Positions 24,370 to 36,042 of a stretch of DNA of 64,000 nt are shown here, one piece after another. The notes under the pieces were generated by a model, which made no database searches, was not told the origin of the DNA, and was given only the letters and a program-made list of their open reading frames with translations. Each line of letters begins with the position of its first letter. Position 1 is the stretch's first letter. The DNA is taken from NCBI GenBank assembly GCA_030765055.1, contig CM060951.1, forward strand, positions 52,201,137-52,265,136, given 5' to 3'. A program made the position numbers and the translations under genes. The stretch comes from Mantis religiosa. Taxonomy: Eukaryota; Arthropoda; Insecta; Mantodea; Mantidae.

Positions 24370-26137
24370 GTTGTACGCAAATTCAACATATTAAATCTTA
24401 AAATTCTGAAAGCCATTTTTAAGAAGATTGAAACCACAACTAGATACAAGTTAAAAGTATGTAAGTATATATTTCTGCGGTGGAAAGGTCCAAAAGCCAA
24501 CGCTTCCAGCTGCATCTGAAAGGAGATGACTTACGCACTCGTGGAAGCTTCATTTCTGTCTTTATGGAATCAATATTAATTCTATATTACACTTATGTAA
24601 TCATTGCGGAAGTTAATTTCCTGTTGTTAAACATTATTAGGAATCAAACGAAGTGTTTGTAGGTATTCGAGTCCTGATCGATAACCATTAAGCCTCCATT
24701 TTAGAACAAAGCTCTCAGATTTAATTGCTGTGAAGAGAGGTCTCTTCGACACAACGGCATCAACACTGCAATATAGCAGCCATTAAGTCTGTTGATATGC
24801 AAATTTCACTCCCATTCATTGATCTAGCTTTTCTTTTATTTTGTTTACTCTCATATTAGCTTCTGTTATGCTTAATGTAATTAACTGCAGGTATGATTTT
24901 TTTGTTATTTTCATTTTCAAAGAATATTTCCTATAGTTTCTTATAAAAGTTATTCTCATTGTCCATTATCTTTATGCAGCAATCTTGTATATTTCAAAAC
25001 GCACATTACATCTTCCATGACGTGACCTATGTGAAAGTTGGACACAATGTGTTTGTACTGAAACCTGTTTCCACAGAGAGAAAGAATAATTTCCTTGATT
25101 AAATTACCATGTTTTCTCTATAGCTCTAATTAGTCTGCTCTTCTAATAAGAGATTCTTTGGAATTTTACGCGACCAATGCTCCACAATGTGGAATTCAAG
25201 CAGAAATGTTTCGAACATCATGTTTGTTAGTCCTAAGCAGTTTTACTTTCAAAACTATGTGCTAGTAGAGGCAAATTAGGTGACACACAAACTAATCTTT
25301 AGATGTAGCAATTCTTGACAGTTTTTTTTTCTAAATTAGCTTAAAGGTTTATGTTTACAGTATCATGTGTTTGGGGTGTTTTCAGGACGAAAAAATGTAC
25401 ATTATTTTCTGGGAATAACCTTTGAAAACCTTGTCATTGTAAATGACTCTTACATAACTGATAAACTGTGAAAAAGCAATAAAATATTAAGGGCTGGTGG
25501 CCAGAGCATTTGCTGTTGTGCTATGGGTCTTGGATTTGATCTCGACTGTAAATCCATGTATTATATAACAAGTTAACGATCCGTTATAAATGGAACAATA
25601 AAATTAAATGCACACATTAAAATGTGGATCTCGTTAAAGTGCAAAATTGTCGTCTTTGTGGAGCTTAAATGGTTTTGTGTATTGATTTAAATTTTCAAAT
25701 AATTAACATTTTCTTAAATGGAAAGTTGTTACTCAGTTTTTGTCTTGGCCATGCTATGAGAACGAATTATGAAGATCAAGACATAGCGACTAGCTCTTAA
25801 TATTTCAGTATCACTTAAGCCTTATATATTTCCTTAATCCCCTTATATCTATAATGGAATAGGTATATAATAAAATTGTTTTTAGAAATATATATCTAAA
25901 TTAACAAACTTTGAAGAATGTCAGTAAGAATAGTTCTTTGTAAGGGTAGAGAAAGACTTTTGCATATCGTACATCGGCTTTTTAAATATATCTAGTTACA
26001 GGTGACGTGCTCTTATTACGTTTTGGTATTCTATTACAAATAATATTGTGATGGATATGTTTTCTGAGTGGCTTTGGATTTTGGGACAAAATTATTTTAA
26101 TACAAATAGTTGAATTACCTTTAAAATACATGGTATA
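24370..26137. other. unassigned AT-rich DNA
   Basis: About 1.8 kb without a supported gene or repeat. Confidence 0.5.
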
Positions 26138-26295
26138 TGGAAACAATCATTTCTTCCACACTAGCCATGTGTAGAATAAGGTTTGCATGAATAGAGCCAG
26201 ACTGAAAAATTCAATATGATATGAACCACGGATCTCCCGATCTCAGTGCGGTTGCTCTAAACCACTGAGCTACCACGGCCAACTGGCCGACATAA
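26138..26295 (-). mobile_element. truncated SINE family A monomer
   Basis: TGGAAACAATCATTTCTTCC, CACACTAGCCATGTGTAG and AGAGCCAGACTGAAAAATTC are followed by a shortened minus-strand tRNA-like block ending at GGCCAACTGGCCGACAT. It is one unit in the orientation of the left arms of the composites, with a small deletion around the B box. Confidence 0.75.
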
Positions 26296-28567
26296 AATAA
26301 AATAGACAAGTACATTGAGGGCTGAAACCTTAATTGTCAACAAGAAAGGAAAGGATATCCTAAGAATGAGGACAAGTCTTTCAAATATGAAGAATATAAT
26401 GATGATGATGATGATGATATAGCCAAAAGGCTTAGATGGATCAGTAAGCGGTGTAAATGAAGATGTCCTCAGGTAATATTGATTGCATTATGGTTGTAAA
26501 TTAAGTGAGTATGGGCTGGAAAATCCGTGATTGTAATGAATGATATAACTCGGGGATATTTTAAAAACAGTTTACTAGCTAAGAGACAGAGGAATAACTT
26601 TAGTACAGCATCATATGTGGCTGCAGTGGCCTTTTTGTGATTCCAGTGTGACTTTTAGGAGGAAGCGATGAAGGTGAACCCTGAAGGCAAAGAGCTTCTG
26701 AAGACATATGCCTAGCAAAGATGGGGACCCCTAAGATTACAATAAGGCACCAACCCAGCTGATAAACTATCTCAGTCACCTCAATCTGGAGGTACCCTGA
26801 AAGGGTGAGACATTCGTAGAAAAGAATGGCATCCCGCAAAGGCAAGACAGACATTTTCCATTGGGTAAATTGAATCGTCCTGCCGCAACAATTAATCCTG
26901 TGAGTGGATTGAAAAAAGTAATGAGGACACAAAATTCTTGGAAGGATTAACAAAAATGAATGTGGAGATGGCCACCTTGACGGAAATCGAATCCAGCTGT
27001 CCAGAATGTAAGTCTCGAGTGTTATCGTGGACCCGTCTTGGTCGATTAAAGAACCAGAAGAGGAAACTTTGGTTTCTCAACAATCAGCAGAAGCTATTGT
27101 GTTAATATCAGCAAGAACTTTCGTGTGTTACTATACAACTCCCCATCCCTTCCCCCCAAATCCCTTAACAAAGCATATATGTTAAAGATACTTCATGCAT
27201 TCCAGATTTAGTTTCCCTAGCAAATGGGTTGTGGTAACAAAAAATAAATAAAAAATTTAGCTGAGATGCTGCTTAGAGGGTTAACTGAGCGTAAATTACT
27301 GGGACAAACTTTGGCTTCTATTTATTGCGCAACACTCCAAGTTGCTGTCGTAGCTGGTATATACAGTTTCCCTCCCCTATCTTCTCTTCCAGGATACGGG
27401 AAAATGTCTTATTATTCATGCCAAGTTTTGATTAAGATCTAATTAATTAGTTCCGGTTAACACTAAAACGACAGGCAAGGAGATAGGTGTGAGGTAAAGC
27501 AGTTGGGAGGAAAGGGCGAGAAAGTGGGTGAATATAAGAGAGGGTACAGGAAGACGGCGTCATAATGGCGACGGAATGGGTACGCGATTACCCTCGAGAT
27601 TTGTAGGCGGTATAAATTGAATGAAGGAGTAGTTTAAAGCTTCTCTGCTCAGTTCATGCTTAGCTTACGCTTCGCAATTGAAGTGCTGCAGAATGTGCCC
27701 CTAAATACTCTTTGTCATAGCTCTGCCCCTTCCAGTTCCATTTCCTTTCTCTTTCCTCTTATTGGCTAATGTACACCTTTGGGTAACGATGAAGTTGATG
27801 ACCAACAAGCCCTATGTAATGCAAATTTAGACAATAAAGGCGATTTAAACCTCCTAGAGAAGCACGTACTTCGGTAATTCTCAGAGGCAGGTTTGAAGAG
27901 AAGGATTGGCCTATCTGTTGATTAGAATTTACTTCCCTTCAGATGCACAATTGTGTTACATAATAATTAATTCATACGGCTATAAAATCCGAAATTTACA
28001 GTTCTGGTAAACAACTATTTGTTCTTCTTAAAATATATATCCAAAAGTATATTCATAAACAACGATATGCAAGAAATAAAACAAGAAGGGTTCAAAGTGG
28101 ACTATCGTATGTGTGTCCTGTATTTTCTTTATTTTTATTGATTTTTTAAATACTTATATCTTATGTAAGGAGTTTATTTGCCCTTAATTTAGGTATATTC
28201 TATATTTTAGTTTGTAAAAGAGTAGGATGTGATTGATATTGGCAGGTTGTTCTTCTAATTCCAATTATGCATTCTGAAGCAAAAGTGTTATTTGAACATT
28301 TCCTTCTGAACCATCCTATACTAATTTCCTGTTCGACTCTAAGTATATGATTTAAAGGTAAATTCTTTGCAAATGTTGATGCTATCTCTTCAGGTGGTCT
28401 ATCACTTTTTATACCGTTGTCTTTCCTATCTCAAGTCGTTGTCTAATTTCTTGACCTGTTCTTTGGTCTCTATGCCAAATATCAGTCTTAAACATCTGAT
28501 TTCCGCTGCTTTGGCAGAACTTCTTCACATGTTAAGGCCTTACGTCCACAGGACAAAGACAGTTACG
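26296..28567. other. unassigned DNA with a (GAT)n run
   Basis: A GAT repeat lies at about 26398-26418. The minus-strand frames at 26600-27083 have no recognised family; a weak B-box-like GGATTCGATTTCC is visible on the minus strand near 26985. Confidence 0.45.
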
Positions 28568-28648
28568 TTCTTCTTCTTCTTCTTCTTCTTCTTCTTCTTC
28601 TTCTTCTTCTTCTTCTTCTTCTTCTTCTTCTTCTTCTTCTTCTTCTTC
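28568..28648 (-). repeat. (GAA)n tail of the LINE
   Basis: 81 bp of pure CTT on the plus strand, i.e. GAA on the LINE strand. It follows the end of the LINE coding relic. The LINE at 38.2 kb ends in the same kind of tail, so this is probably the element's own 3' tail, expanded. Confidence 0.75.
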
Positions 28649-28654
28649 AATTCA

Positions 28655-30295
28655 TGGCATAGCAATCAAGTGCTTGTTCCGTCTTCGAAGTTCTACAGCC
28701 ATCGTTTCCTGGGTCTGCCCACCGATCTCCTACCTCTAGGATGATAGTGTAATATTTGTTTTGTAAGTCTATTATCTGGCATTCTTTCAACATGTTCCTT
28801 TCATTTTTGTTTGAGATCTTTTAACCTATCATTCATACTAAAAATGTCCAGCTCTTCTCTTATATATTCATTTCTTATTAAGTTCCTCTTCGTGCATCCT
28901 TTCACACTTCTCAAGAATTTCATTTCTGAAGCCTGTATTTTGCTCTGTTGCTTTTTAGTTAACGTCCAAGTCTCACTTCCGCATGTCAGTATAGGTACAG
29001 CCATAACTTTGTAGAACTTTAATTTCGTTTCTTTACGTATTTTGTTTCTAAATGTTCTATTTATTGTTCCACACACGCTTTGAAATTTGCATATTTTATT
29101 GTAGACATATTCCTTGTCATAACTAACATCAGTTCCCAAGTAGTTAAAATGGCTTACCTGTTCAATGCAACGATTATTTATAGCTATTTTTGTTCTAATT
29201 GGCTCTTTCCCAATGAATGCCATTACCTTTAATTTCATAAAAGAAATGTTCATATTATATTGCTTACAAAGTTCACTAAGTTTAAAAATAGATTTTTGCA
29301 GGGCAGACTTGCTATTTTGTATAATAACTAAGTCATCAGCAAACAATAAAATATTCAAAACGTTTTTATTTGAAATTTTAAAACGTACATTCACTAGCTG
29401 CTTCCATTTGCACACTAGGTCGTCAATATAAATACTAAAAAGTGTAGGTGATAAAGTACACCCTTGTCTGACACCCTGCTTAGTAAGACTTTTTTTTAGA
29501 AATTTTACCATTGTTCCTCACATTTATTTTTGTTTGGAAGTAGAAACATTGTATCAGTTTTACTAATTGTTGTGGGTATCCTCGTTCTTCCAATATTTGC
29601 CACATTTTGCATCGGTTTACCCTATGGAAGGCTTTTTCAAAGTCAATAAACGGCATATTTGATTCTTTATTAAACTCCCTATGTTCTTCAATTAGTTGTT
29701 TAACAATAAAAATGTTATCTACACAGGATCTGCCTCTCCTAAATCCATTTTGTTCTTCCGAGAGAAGACGTTCAGCTATATTCTGCAACATTTTGTTTAT
29801 TATTTTCGCAAATATTTCATAGGCCGTATCCAGTAAACATATTCCTTTGTCATTGTTACAGTCATTTCGTTTCCCTCTCTTAAAGATAGAGATGGTTTGG
29901 GCCATAAGGCAATCTTCTGGGATACATTGCTTCTTTCAGGACATATTATAGAAATGTAGCAGTTGGAGCTTTAGCAATAACCCCCCATGTTTAAATAACT
30001 CTGCGTTCAATTCATCTCGGCCCGTTGCTTTCCTATTTTTAGTTTTTATGAGTGCTTCTTCTAATTCTTCAATTACAATTAAAGCTGCTTCATATGTGAC
30101 GTTGCCTTCTGCGTTTTCGTTATTTATCTCCGCATTTTCATCATACCATAAAGCGTGCAATGTTCTAACCATTTACACTCGGGTATATCGTTGTTATACT
30201 TGACAATCTTATTTATTTTTCGCCATATATGTTTTCATATATCCAATTGTTTTATTGTATTCTCGAATATATTGAGATAATCGTTCCTGTTAATA
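28655..30295 (-). pseudogene. non-LTR retrotransposon (LINE) reverse transcriptase relic
   Basis: Three broken frames on the minus strand join into one reverse transcriptase. From the high-coordinate side: KNRKATGRDELNAELFK (finger), ISIFKRGKRNDCNN and EQNGFRRGRSCVDNIF, FIDFEKAFHRVNR, KQGVRQGCTLSPTLFSIYID, LLFADDLVII (catalytic aspartates intact), KVMAFIG, FNYLGTDVSYD, then the C-terminal KFYKVMAVPILTCGSETWTL, EMKFLRSVKGCT, and near 28690-28750 the PRGRRSVGRPRKRW end. The last blocks are typical of endonuclease/reverse-transcriptase LINEs common in arthropods (RTE-like by memory, clade not certain). At least two frameshifts break the frame; the endonuclease domain is missing (5' truncation near 30295). 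Confidence 0.85.
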
Positions 30296-30459
30296 AATTA
30301 TTATTAGGTTATCAGGTAAGTAATTTCGGTTTCCTTAATTGTTGTTTTGGCAAATGTATTGGGTTTATTTGACTTGGCAATGCCTTTTACGGGATGCCAT
30401 GGCTAGTGTTGCGAGTATTGCGAGCATGTATCAGTCTTCAGTTGTTAAAAAACCACAAA

Positions 30460-30790
30460 ATGGAGATAAGAGAGTTTGGACTTAAGGTTCCTCTAAAACA
30501 CTACTGGAAGCAAGATTATAACACCGCTGCCGCAGCTCGAAGAATAGATGAAGTGGAAGGAGAAGATGTCGTAAGCGCGTGGCACAACAATTGTTCCAAC
30601 GTTTCAGCACTGGAGACGAAGGTACTAAAGATTTACCACGTTCTGGAAGACCTAAAGTATGGAATATGGAGGATACATAACAAAATTTGCGAGAAAATTT
30701 GCAAAAAGGGACCCATAGTCTTTCAGAAGAACTTGGTGTATCAAAATATACCATACATCGTTTCATTAAGACACCTGGACACTAAAGAGA
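30460..30790 (+). pseudogene. mariner-like transposase N-terminal fragment
   Basis: With two frameshifts the plus strand reads LKHYWKQDYNTAAAARRID, EVEGEDVVSA, LFQRFSTGDEGTKDLPRSGR, P-K-V-W-N, and THSLSEELGVSKYTIHRFIK. This is the paired helix-turn-helix DNA-binding half of mariner transposases (QRWFxRFxxGDxxLxDxxRSGRP, then ELxVSxxTIxRxL). The catalytic half is absent here; the mariner fragment at 40.3 kb is on the other strand and is not its continuation. Confidence 0.75.
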
Positions 30791-32011
30791 ATTTAGTTAA
30801 AAGCTCTCGTTCAATTTTTGCTACAGTTTTAAATTATTCAAGATATCACACAATTAATTTCATTGAATTAAAATTTTGTTCTGCATTATTTCCAAAATAA
30901 CTCTGTTTTCTGTCATTTGTTTCTGATTTGAAAGAGACTTTTGGAGCATAAGTCAGTGGACCGTAATTATGATTTTGTGCTTCAATTTTTATTTACAGCG
31001 CTGTGCTTCATTGATTACCTACAATATCTCATAGGTCATAGATCTACGCATTTATTATGTAGGTTGTAAGACAATATAGCATTAAGAATCAAAATTTCAG
31101 TCTAGCAGAAGCTAAAATTCTAAATTGGTAGGTTCCGGTTCTCGATTTAAAAGTTTACAGAGACGAACATCGTAGGATTTTAGGTATTTTACATTATCCC
31201 TATTACACATTTTTGCTGTATATAGTTGTGCATTATTTTAGTAAAGATAACCTTCTTTATACGCATAAAGGACCAACCTTGTCTAGGTGTTTTATGTTTA
31301 ATGCACACACGTACACAAATTCTCCTGACAGTCCTCCAATTTGCAAAAATGTTACGGAAGGCAGTCCACACAAAGTTCACTGAAGTTAGTTAATCTTGGA
31401 TAGCGTGGATGCTAAAAGGCTTACCTAGGCAGAACTACAAAGGGTACTCTATAACTAAAGAGAGAAGACCTTGCTGAATGGAAAACCAATGTTTGGAAAC
31501 AAACATCCCATTACGTTCTGTAGCTCAGCAACCTTCTTGATTCGATTCCCGACTACGCTCGAGGAATTTCTCTTTAATGAAGAACGTTTTACTGTTTGTT
31601 AGGATCTGTATATGTGAACGTATACTTTTGTATACTATTATGAGTTATTCAGCCACCAATTCTCCAATTCTCGCAAAAATAAACATTCAGAATTGATGCT
31701 GTTCAAAATGTGACGACAAACCGCAAAGTGGGCATTAAACTCTACAAATTTCAAATTTTGCTGTTCAAAAACCTGAGTATAACACTGTTTGTATGTGTTT
31801 ATGTACATTTAAACCTACGCAAAAATTAAATTACGTCCAATAATCAGTCTGTACAAATATATAGCTGAATCTGGGGATAAAGTGAAAGCTACTTTCAGTA
31901 TCACCACGAGCTCATATTAATACTTCTGCAAATATTGAAGCATAAAATAACCATGTCGCTGATCATCGAATATAACCCATGTCCTATCCACCCTCGGGGA
32001 GCGTTATTAAG
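30791..32011. other. unassigned AT-rich DNA
   Basis: About 1.2 kb. A short tRNA-like trace (TGTAGCTCAG, then GATTCGATTCCC) is visible at 31519-31551 but is too compressed to call. Confidence 0.45.
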
Positions 32012-32517
32012 ATATTGTGACTTTGTGGGTTCGTGAAACTGAAAGTCCAATTCCACAAACTCAAAATGTTCTTTATTTCCACCGAATTACAGTTGGAACA
32101 CTTGCCGATTACATAGAGTTACGTAGCGCACACAATTACAATCTACCACTTCGTCTGTCACAGGTCCACGCCGCACTCACAATTACGTACAACTCCTCTG
32201 ATACACCTACGTAGTCTTCCAGTCCGTTCGCTAGCACTGCGCTCTTCACTACTGCTCGCCAATAACAGAACTGACTCGTCCACTGCAGCCCTTATATAGG
32301 AAGACCGCTGTTTCTGGAAGCTTCGTGGCCCGGAACATCATCCTGACTGTTCCAGACATCAGGGGAAGGGAAAAGAGACAGTAAAGTGCCCGTGATACTT
32401 TCCTAACCATTCCCTCAGTTAGTGCCACAAGATAAATGGGTAGGCGTGGTCTGAATGCCTCCTGTTCCCCACTCAGCTGTCAGTTGCTTGTGTCTTCCCA
32501 TAATTGGCTCACAATAT
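32012..32517 (-). mobile_element. solo gypsy-like LTR (family G, diverged) with target duplication
   Basis: The LTR is 32016-32513, minus strand from TGTGAGCCAATTATGGG to GAACCCACAAAGTCACA. ATAT lies on both sides (32012-32015 and 32514-32517). A TATA-like CCTATATAAGG (about 32290-32300) precedes the AATAAAGAACATTTTG block. The 5' half is unlike the 6-kb copy, so this is another subfamily sharing the 3' end. Confidence 0.83.
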
Positions 32518-33002
32518 TTTTAACTCCTATGAAATAATTTGGGAACTAGTGATTTAGAGCCAAATTTAGTCAGAATCTTCGAGATTTCCTCAGCCCATTC
32601 TGGAACAATAAACTTAAACGGTTGGATATATTTAGGGTATATTTATACTGACTTAATAATGTCATCCAGAATATCGTACATGTTGAAACACGGACCTGAT
32701 TGTAATATAGTAGTAACGATAAGATTTCCAGTGATACATTAATGAGCTTTATATTGTTTGCTTTGGAGTAATTGAGGAATTAATATTTACTTCCTCATTA
32801 AAGCCAGCCTGATGATAATAAGAATTTTCATTTAACAGTGTCACGCAAACCTGTACACGATTCAGGAAATCTTACCCATAAAGCCGTTGAAGTGAGTTTC
32901 TTTGTTTCTTCAAATCAGATGTACCTCATGTTTGTCCTAATTGTGATTACAAAAGTTAGTGATTAAGAAATGATAATATCTAGAATGATCCATCAGTTCT
33001 TA
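32518..33002. other. unassigned spacer between two LTRs
   Basis: About 480 bp, AT-rich, no gene supported. Confidence 0.5.
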
Positions 33003-33485
33003 ATACTGTTACTTCGTGGGTTCTTAGAATTAAAAGTCCGAGTTGCAGATATTCCAAATGTTCTTTATTTTCGTAGAAATACACTGTTCATTGTTTAATT
33101 CTCACCTAACAGCATTACGACACGTACACAGAGTGTACCAAAGTCGATGACAATAACAGTGTTCTGATTCCATCAGCTTTCGTTACAACAACACTCTACA
33201 GCTGTTTACTGCTTACCCTCTCGCGAGTGACTTTTGGTGTGTCGTTGCTCTCTTAATTATCTCATTGATAAATTTTATAGGTTTCTGGAACAAATAAGAA
33301 AACAACTTTTCTCTGTCAATCAAGATATTACTATAACCTTCCAAATGTGAAATCCTATCTGTGCCGGCAAGTACTTTATCTCCATGTTACACAATCCGTC
33401 TGTTATTTATCGGCGCTATCGTTATTTGCTAGCTCTTTGTGTACGCTAGCCGCGCTATCGTAGATAACGGATTTGTGACCATATA
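33003..33485 (-). mobile_element. solo gypsy-like LTR (family G)
   Basis: The LTR is about 33007-33481, with GAACCCACGAAGTAACA at its minus-strand end, AAATAAAGAACATTT, and the GATAGCGCGGCTAG and TTATCTACG blocks at its start. The left flank is ATAC; the right flank is within ATATATAC. The exact end and duplication are ambiguous. Confidence 0.78.
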
Positions 33486-34029
33486 TACCTTATGTGAAAT
33501 GTTATGCGCAGAAGGTAAACCTCACTCAGAAAAGTTCAGAATACAAACTTCGAGTCTGAGAGGTACTTTGGTGCATCTTCCCGTATATCTCACACACACA
33601 TTACTGTCTGTTCACCATGAAGAGGGAGAAGGGTTTGAACTGTTTATCTGCTCAGGTAGTGCTCTGTTTACTACGAAATGACTGTGTGAGAGTGCATATA
33701 AATCACCCATACTGCCAGATCTAATCCTCGTTTCAGTAACTGCAGTGATAGGTATCATGCATTGATAAGTTTTGTGACAACGCTGTGTACTTTACAGGAA
33801 CCTAATATCTGTTTCATATAACCTTGTCCCGCTGACATATACCACTCCGCGTGCAAATACCTTCCCCCTCACCCTAATTGGCTAATGCTTTCGCGCCATA
33901 GGCCATAGGCGGTGCCTTCCCGTCAAATTTAAACCTGCAGTAAACGTCATAATAATTGCCGGGAAGATAGATAAAGTCATACAAATAAGAATATGAAGAC
34001 ATGAAAAAATACCAGTTTATTATGAAACT
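33486..34029. other. unassigned DNA
   Basis: No supported gene or repeat in about 540 bp. Confidence 0.5.
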
Positions 34030-34470
34030 GAGCAAGTTGAAACTGAAACAAGTTTATAATGAAAGGCCTTTGGCCTTTTCCACTGGGATTTGTAAACCAG
34101 TACACATACCTTGCAAAAATGCTGGTCTTTCCATCTTAAAAGTCGTGTCACACCATACTTTACTTTTCGTGTGTTCTTCATTCACCCAAGTCTCGTCAAT
34201 GTAGTATATTTTGCAATTTGTATCCCGGTAAAGTCGGATTGTCCTCAAATAACGTCTTCGCCACACAGCCCCTGGAGTGGTAAGTTTTCCTATAGTCTCA
34301 ATTTCATGTCGCGATGTTCCTACGGATCTAACACACCTGTAAGTTCAGAGCACAGCTGTACGACTTCTCTCACTGACAAAGACGGATTCTTCTCTGTGAG
34401 TGCATTAAACATGCACCACAATACTTTTTTCGTCGCTTTGTAAAGGTTTCCCTTGTGATGCTTCAGCGAA
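34030..34470 (-). pseudogene. Tc1/IS630-type DDE transposase relic
   Basis: On the minus strand the reading starts KVLWCMFNALTEKNPSLSVR and E-V-V-Q-L-C-S-E-L-T-G-V (a helix-turn-helix type region), then after stops R-R-R-Y-L-R-T-I-R-L-Y-R and IYYIDETWVNEEHTKSKVW, with T-G-L-Q-I-P further on. YxDETWVNxxHTxxKxW is the first catalytic-aspartate block of an insect-wide DDE family. The second D and the E are not present. Stops and frameshifts show decay. Confidence 0.65.
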
Positions 34471-35090
34471 AACTGTCGGTAGACTCTGTCATTATACGTA
34501 TAAGTACACGAGCAATAAACGACTAATAAAATAATTTAGCTCTCGTACTCCTCACAACACACCTTCGAATGGCGATATATGACTAACCCAGTTCAAAACA
34601 AGGTCAGTGATAAAAGTCATATAATCAAACATGTCATCACTTCCGCTAAATCACGTGTTGTCGTGCCATGTGAAAGACGGGCTTCTGAGCAAAGGAAACT
34701 CCTCTTTACTTCGTTTAAGAATTAACATGCATTTCAGATAAGTCAACTCTGTTGCGTAATATATTTAGTTCAAACAGTTACGAAAATATAAATTTGACAA
34801 TTCTCTTCCAACATATAAAGATATATCACCATGTTAAATAACGAACTAATTCTTACCGCACAACAGTCTATACTACAATAGCAGCCAATGCGAGGTGATT
34901 AGGTCACGTGACTGTTTAGAGATACGCGGCAAGCTTATGTGAAACCAGGATTAACAACCTTATCGTATCCGAAGGGCAAGCATAAACATTATGGGCCCAG
35001 AAAAAGTGATGACCTTACACATTCCTCTACCTTGCTTGTTGTAGTGGGGAGATAGTGGTGTAGACGTTGCTCATGAACATGTTATTGTCG
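34471..35090. other. unassigned DNA
   Basis: No supported gene or repeat in about 620 bp. Confidence 0.5.
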
Positions 35091-35341
35091 AGCTTCTCGA
35101 ACGGTTAGCATGGATTTATCTTTGGTAATAGATACCTCTCAGATAACGCACGGATTACTCCTCGTGGAGTGAACATCTATCTGTCATTTGCGATTCCTGC
35201 GAATTCCGTTTCCTGAGGTGATGCGTTCATTACTGTTTAGCAGAGATCTGAGAAGCGCAGCAGTTACCTTCTCACTCTTACAAGAATAATCAGCGAGGTA
35301 TAACCAAAGATAAATCCATGGTAACCGTTCGAAAAGCACGA
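35091..35341. repeat. inverted repeat, 43-bp arms
   Basis: Arms lie at about 35091-35133 and 35301-35341: GCATGGATTTATCTTTGGT against ACCAAAGATAAATCCATGG, with TCGAACGGTTA against TAACCGTTCGA. About 167 bp lie between them. It may be a fold-back remnant; no flanking duplication seen. Confidence 0.6.
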
Positions 35342-36042
35342 CAGCACCAGCGACCCCGAATAATGTGACTCAAACTTAAGGAAGATAGATAGCCACGCGA
35401 CACTGTCAAGATAAAACCATGAAGTAAACAAACGCAAACACAAGCACTACCTTCTGCTTCCTACCTACATTGCCCCTTACAAAATGAGAAATTCGGCAAC
35501 TTCTTTTGCACGTACGTATGCGGAAAGTATACTGCAAAGAACCACTTGCTTAGCACACCTGGTCTACAAATACCCTTTTGTGAGTATATTAAAACAGTTG
35601 TTCCTTCTTGTTAGTCCCCAAGTCATTAACCAAAACTTATGTTGTTCTTGCATGCTGACACGAAGTCAGACACGAAGTCAGACACGAAGTCAGACACGAA
35701 GTCAGACACGAAGTCAGACACGAAGTCAGACACGAAGTCAGACACGAAGTACTAGTGCATATAAAGGCTCTACCAGGTCATCTAAGTTCATCTCACTGAT
35801 TTCCACGATCTCTCACACAATTTTTAGCATACTATGACAAGGAACCTCAGAGCGTAAGTACGAGGAAAACAGAACAAAAGTTTCTTGCAAGAAGGTTAGC
35901 ATTAGAAGATTTTGGAATACAGAAACATCAGTGTTTACTTCTATAGAATTAGAGCTATTCTTATAAGTTATTAGGTGATAATTCATAAACGGTATCGTTT
36001 GTCGCTTTTAAGTCAGTTTTACACTATAACCATCTATAAAAG
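35342..36042. other. unassigned DNA around a minisatellite
   Basis: Holds the 12-bp tandem repeat listed separately; otherwise no supported gene. Confidence 0.45.
35657..35750 (+). repeat. 12-bp minisatellite, 8 units
   Basis: GACACGAAGTCA repeats with exact spacing; CGAAGT occurs at 35661 and every 12 bases to 35745. One plus frame reads as repeated Thr-Arg-Ser-Gln, but there is no other sign of coding. Confidence 0.9.

Noticed and set aside
28367..28744. 125-codon frame with a long Phe run
   Set aside because: It crosses the CTT tail of the LINE; the Phe run is the microsatellite.
35657..35750. CRISPR-like array
   Set aside because: The 12-bp units are contiguous with no spacers, and the genome is eukaryotic.
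35484..35837. 117-codon frame with Thr-Arg-Ser-Gln repeats as a gene
   Set aside because: Only the minisatellite gives the repeat; flanks have no start context, splice signals or similarity.
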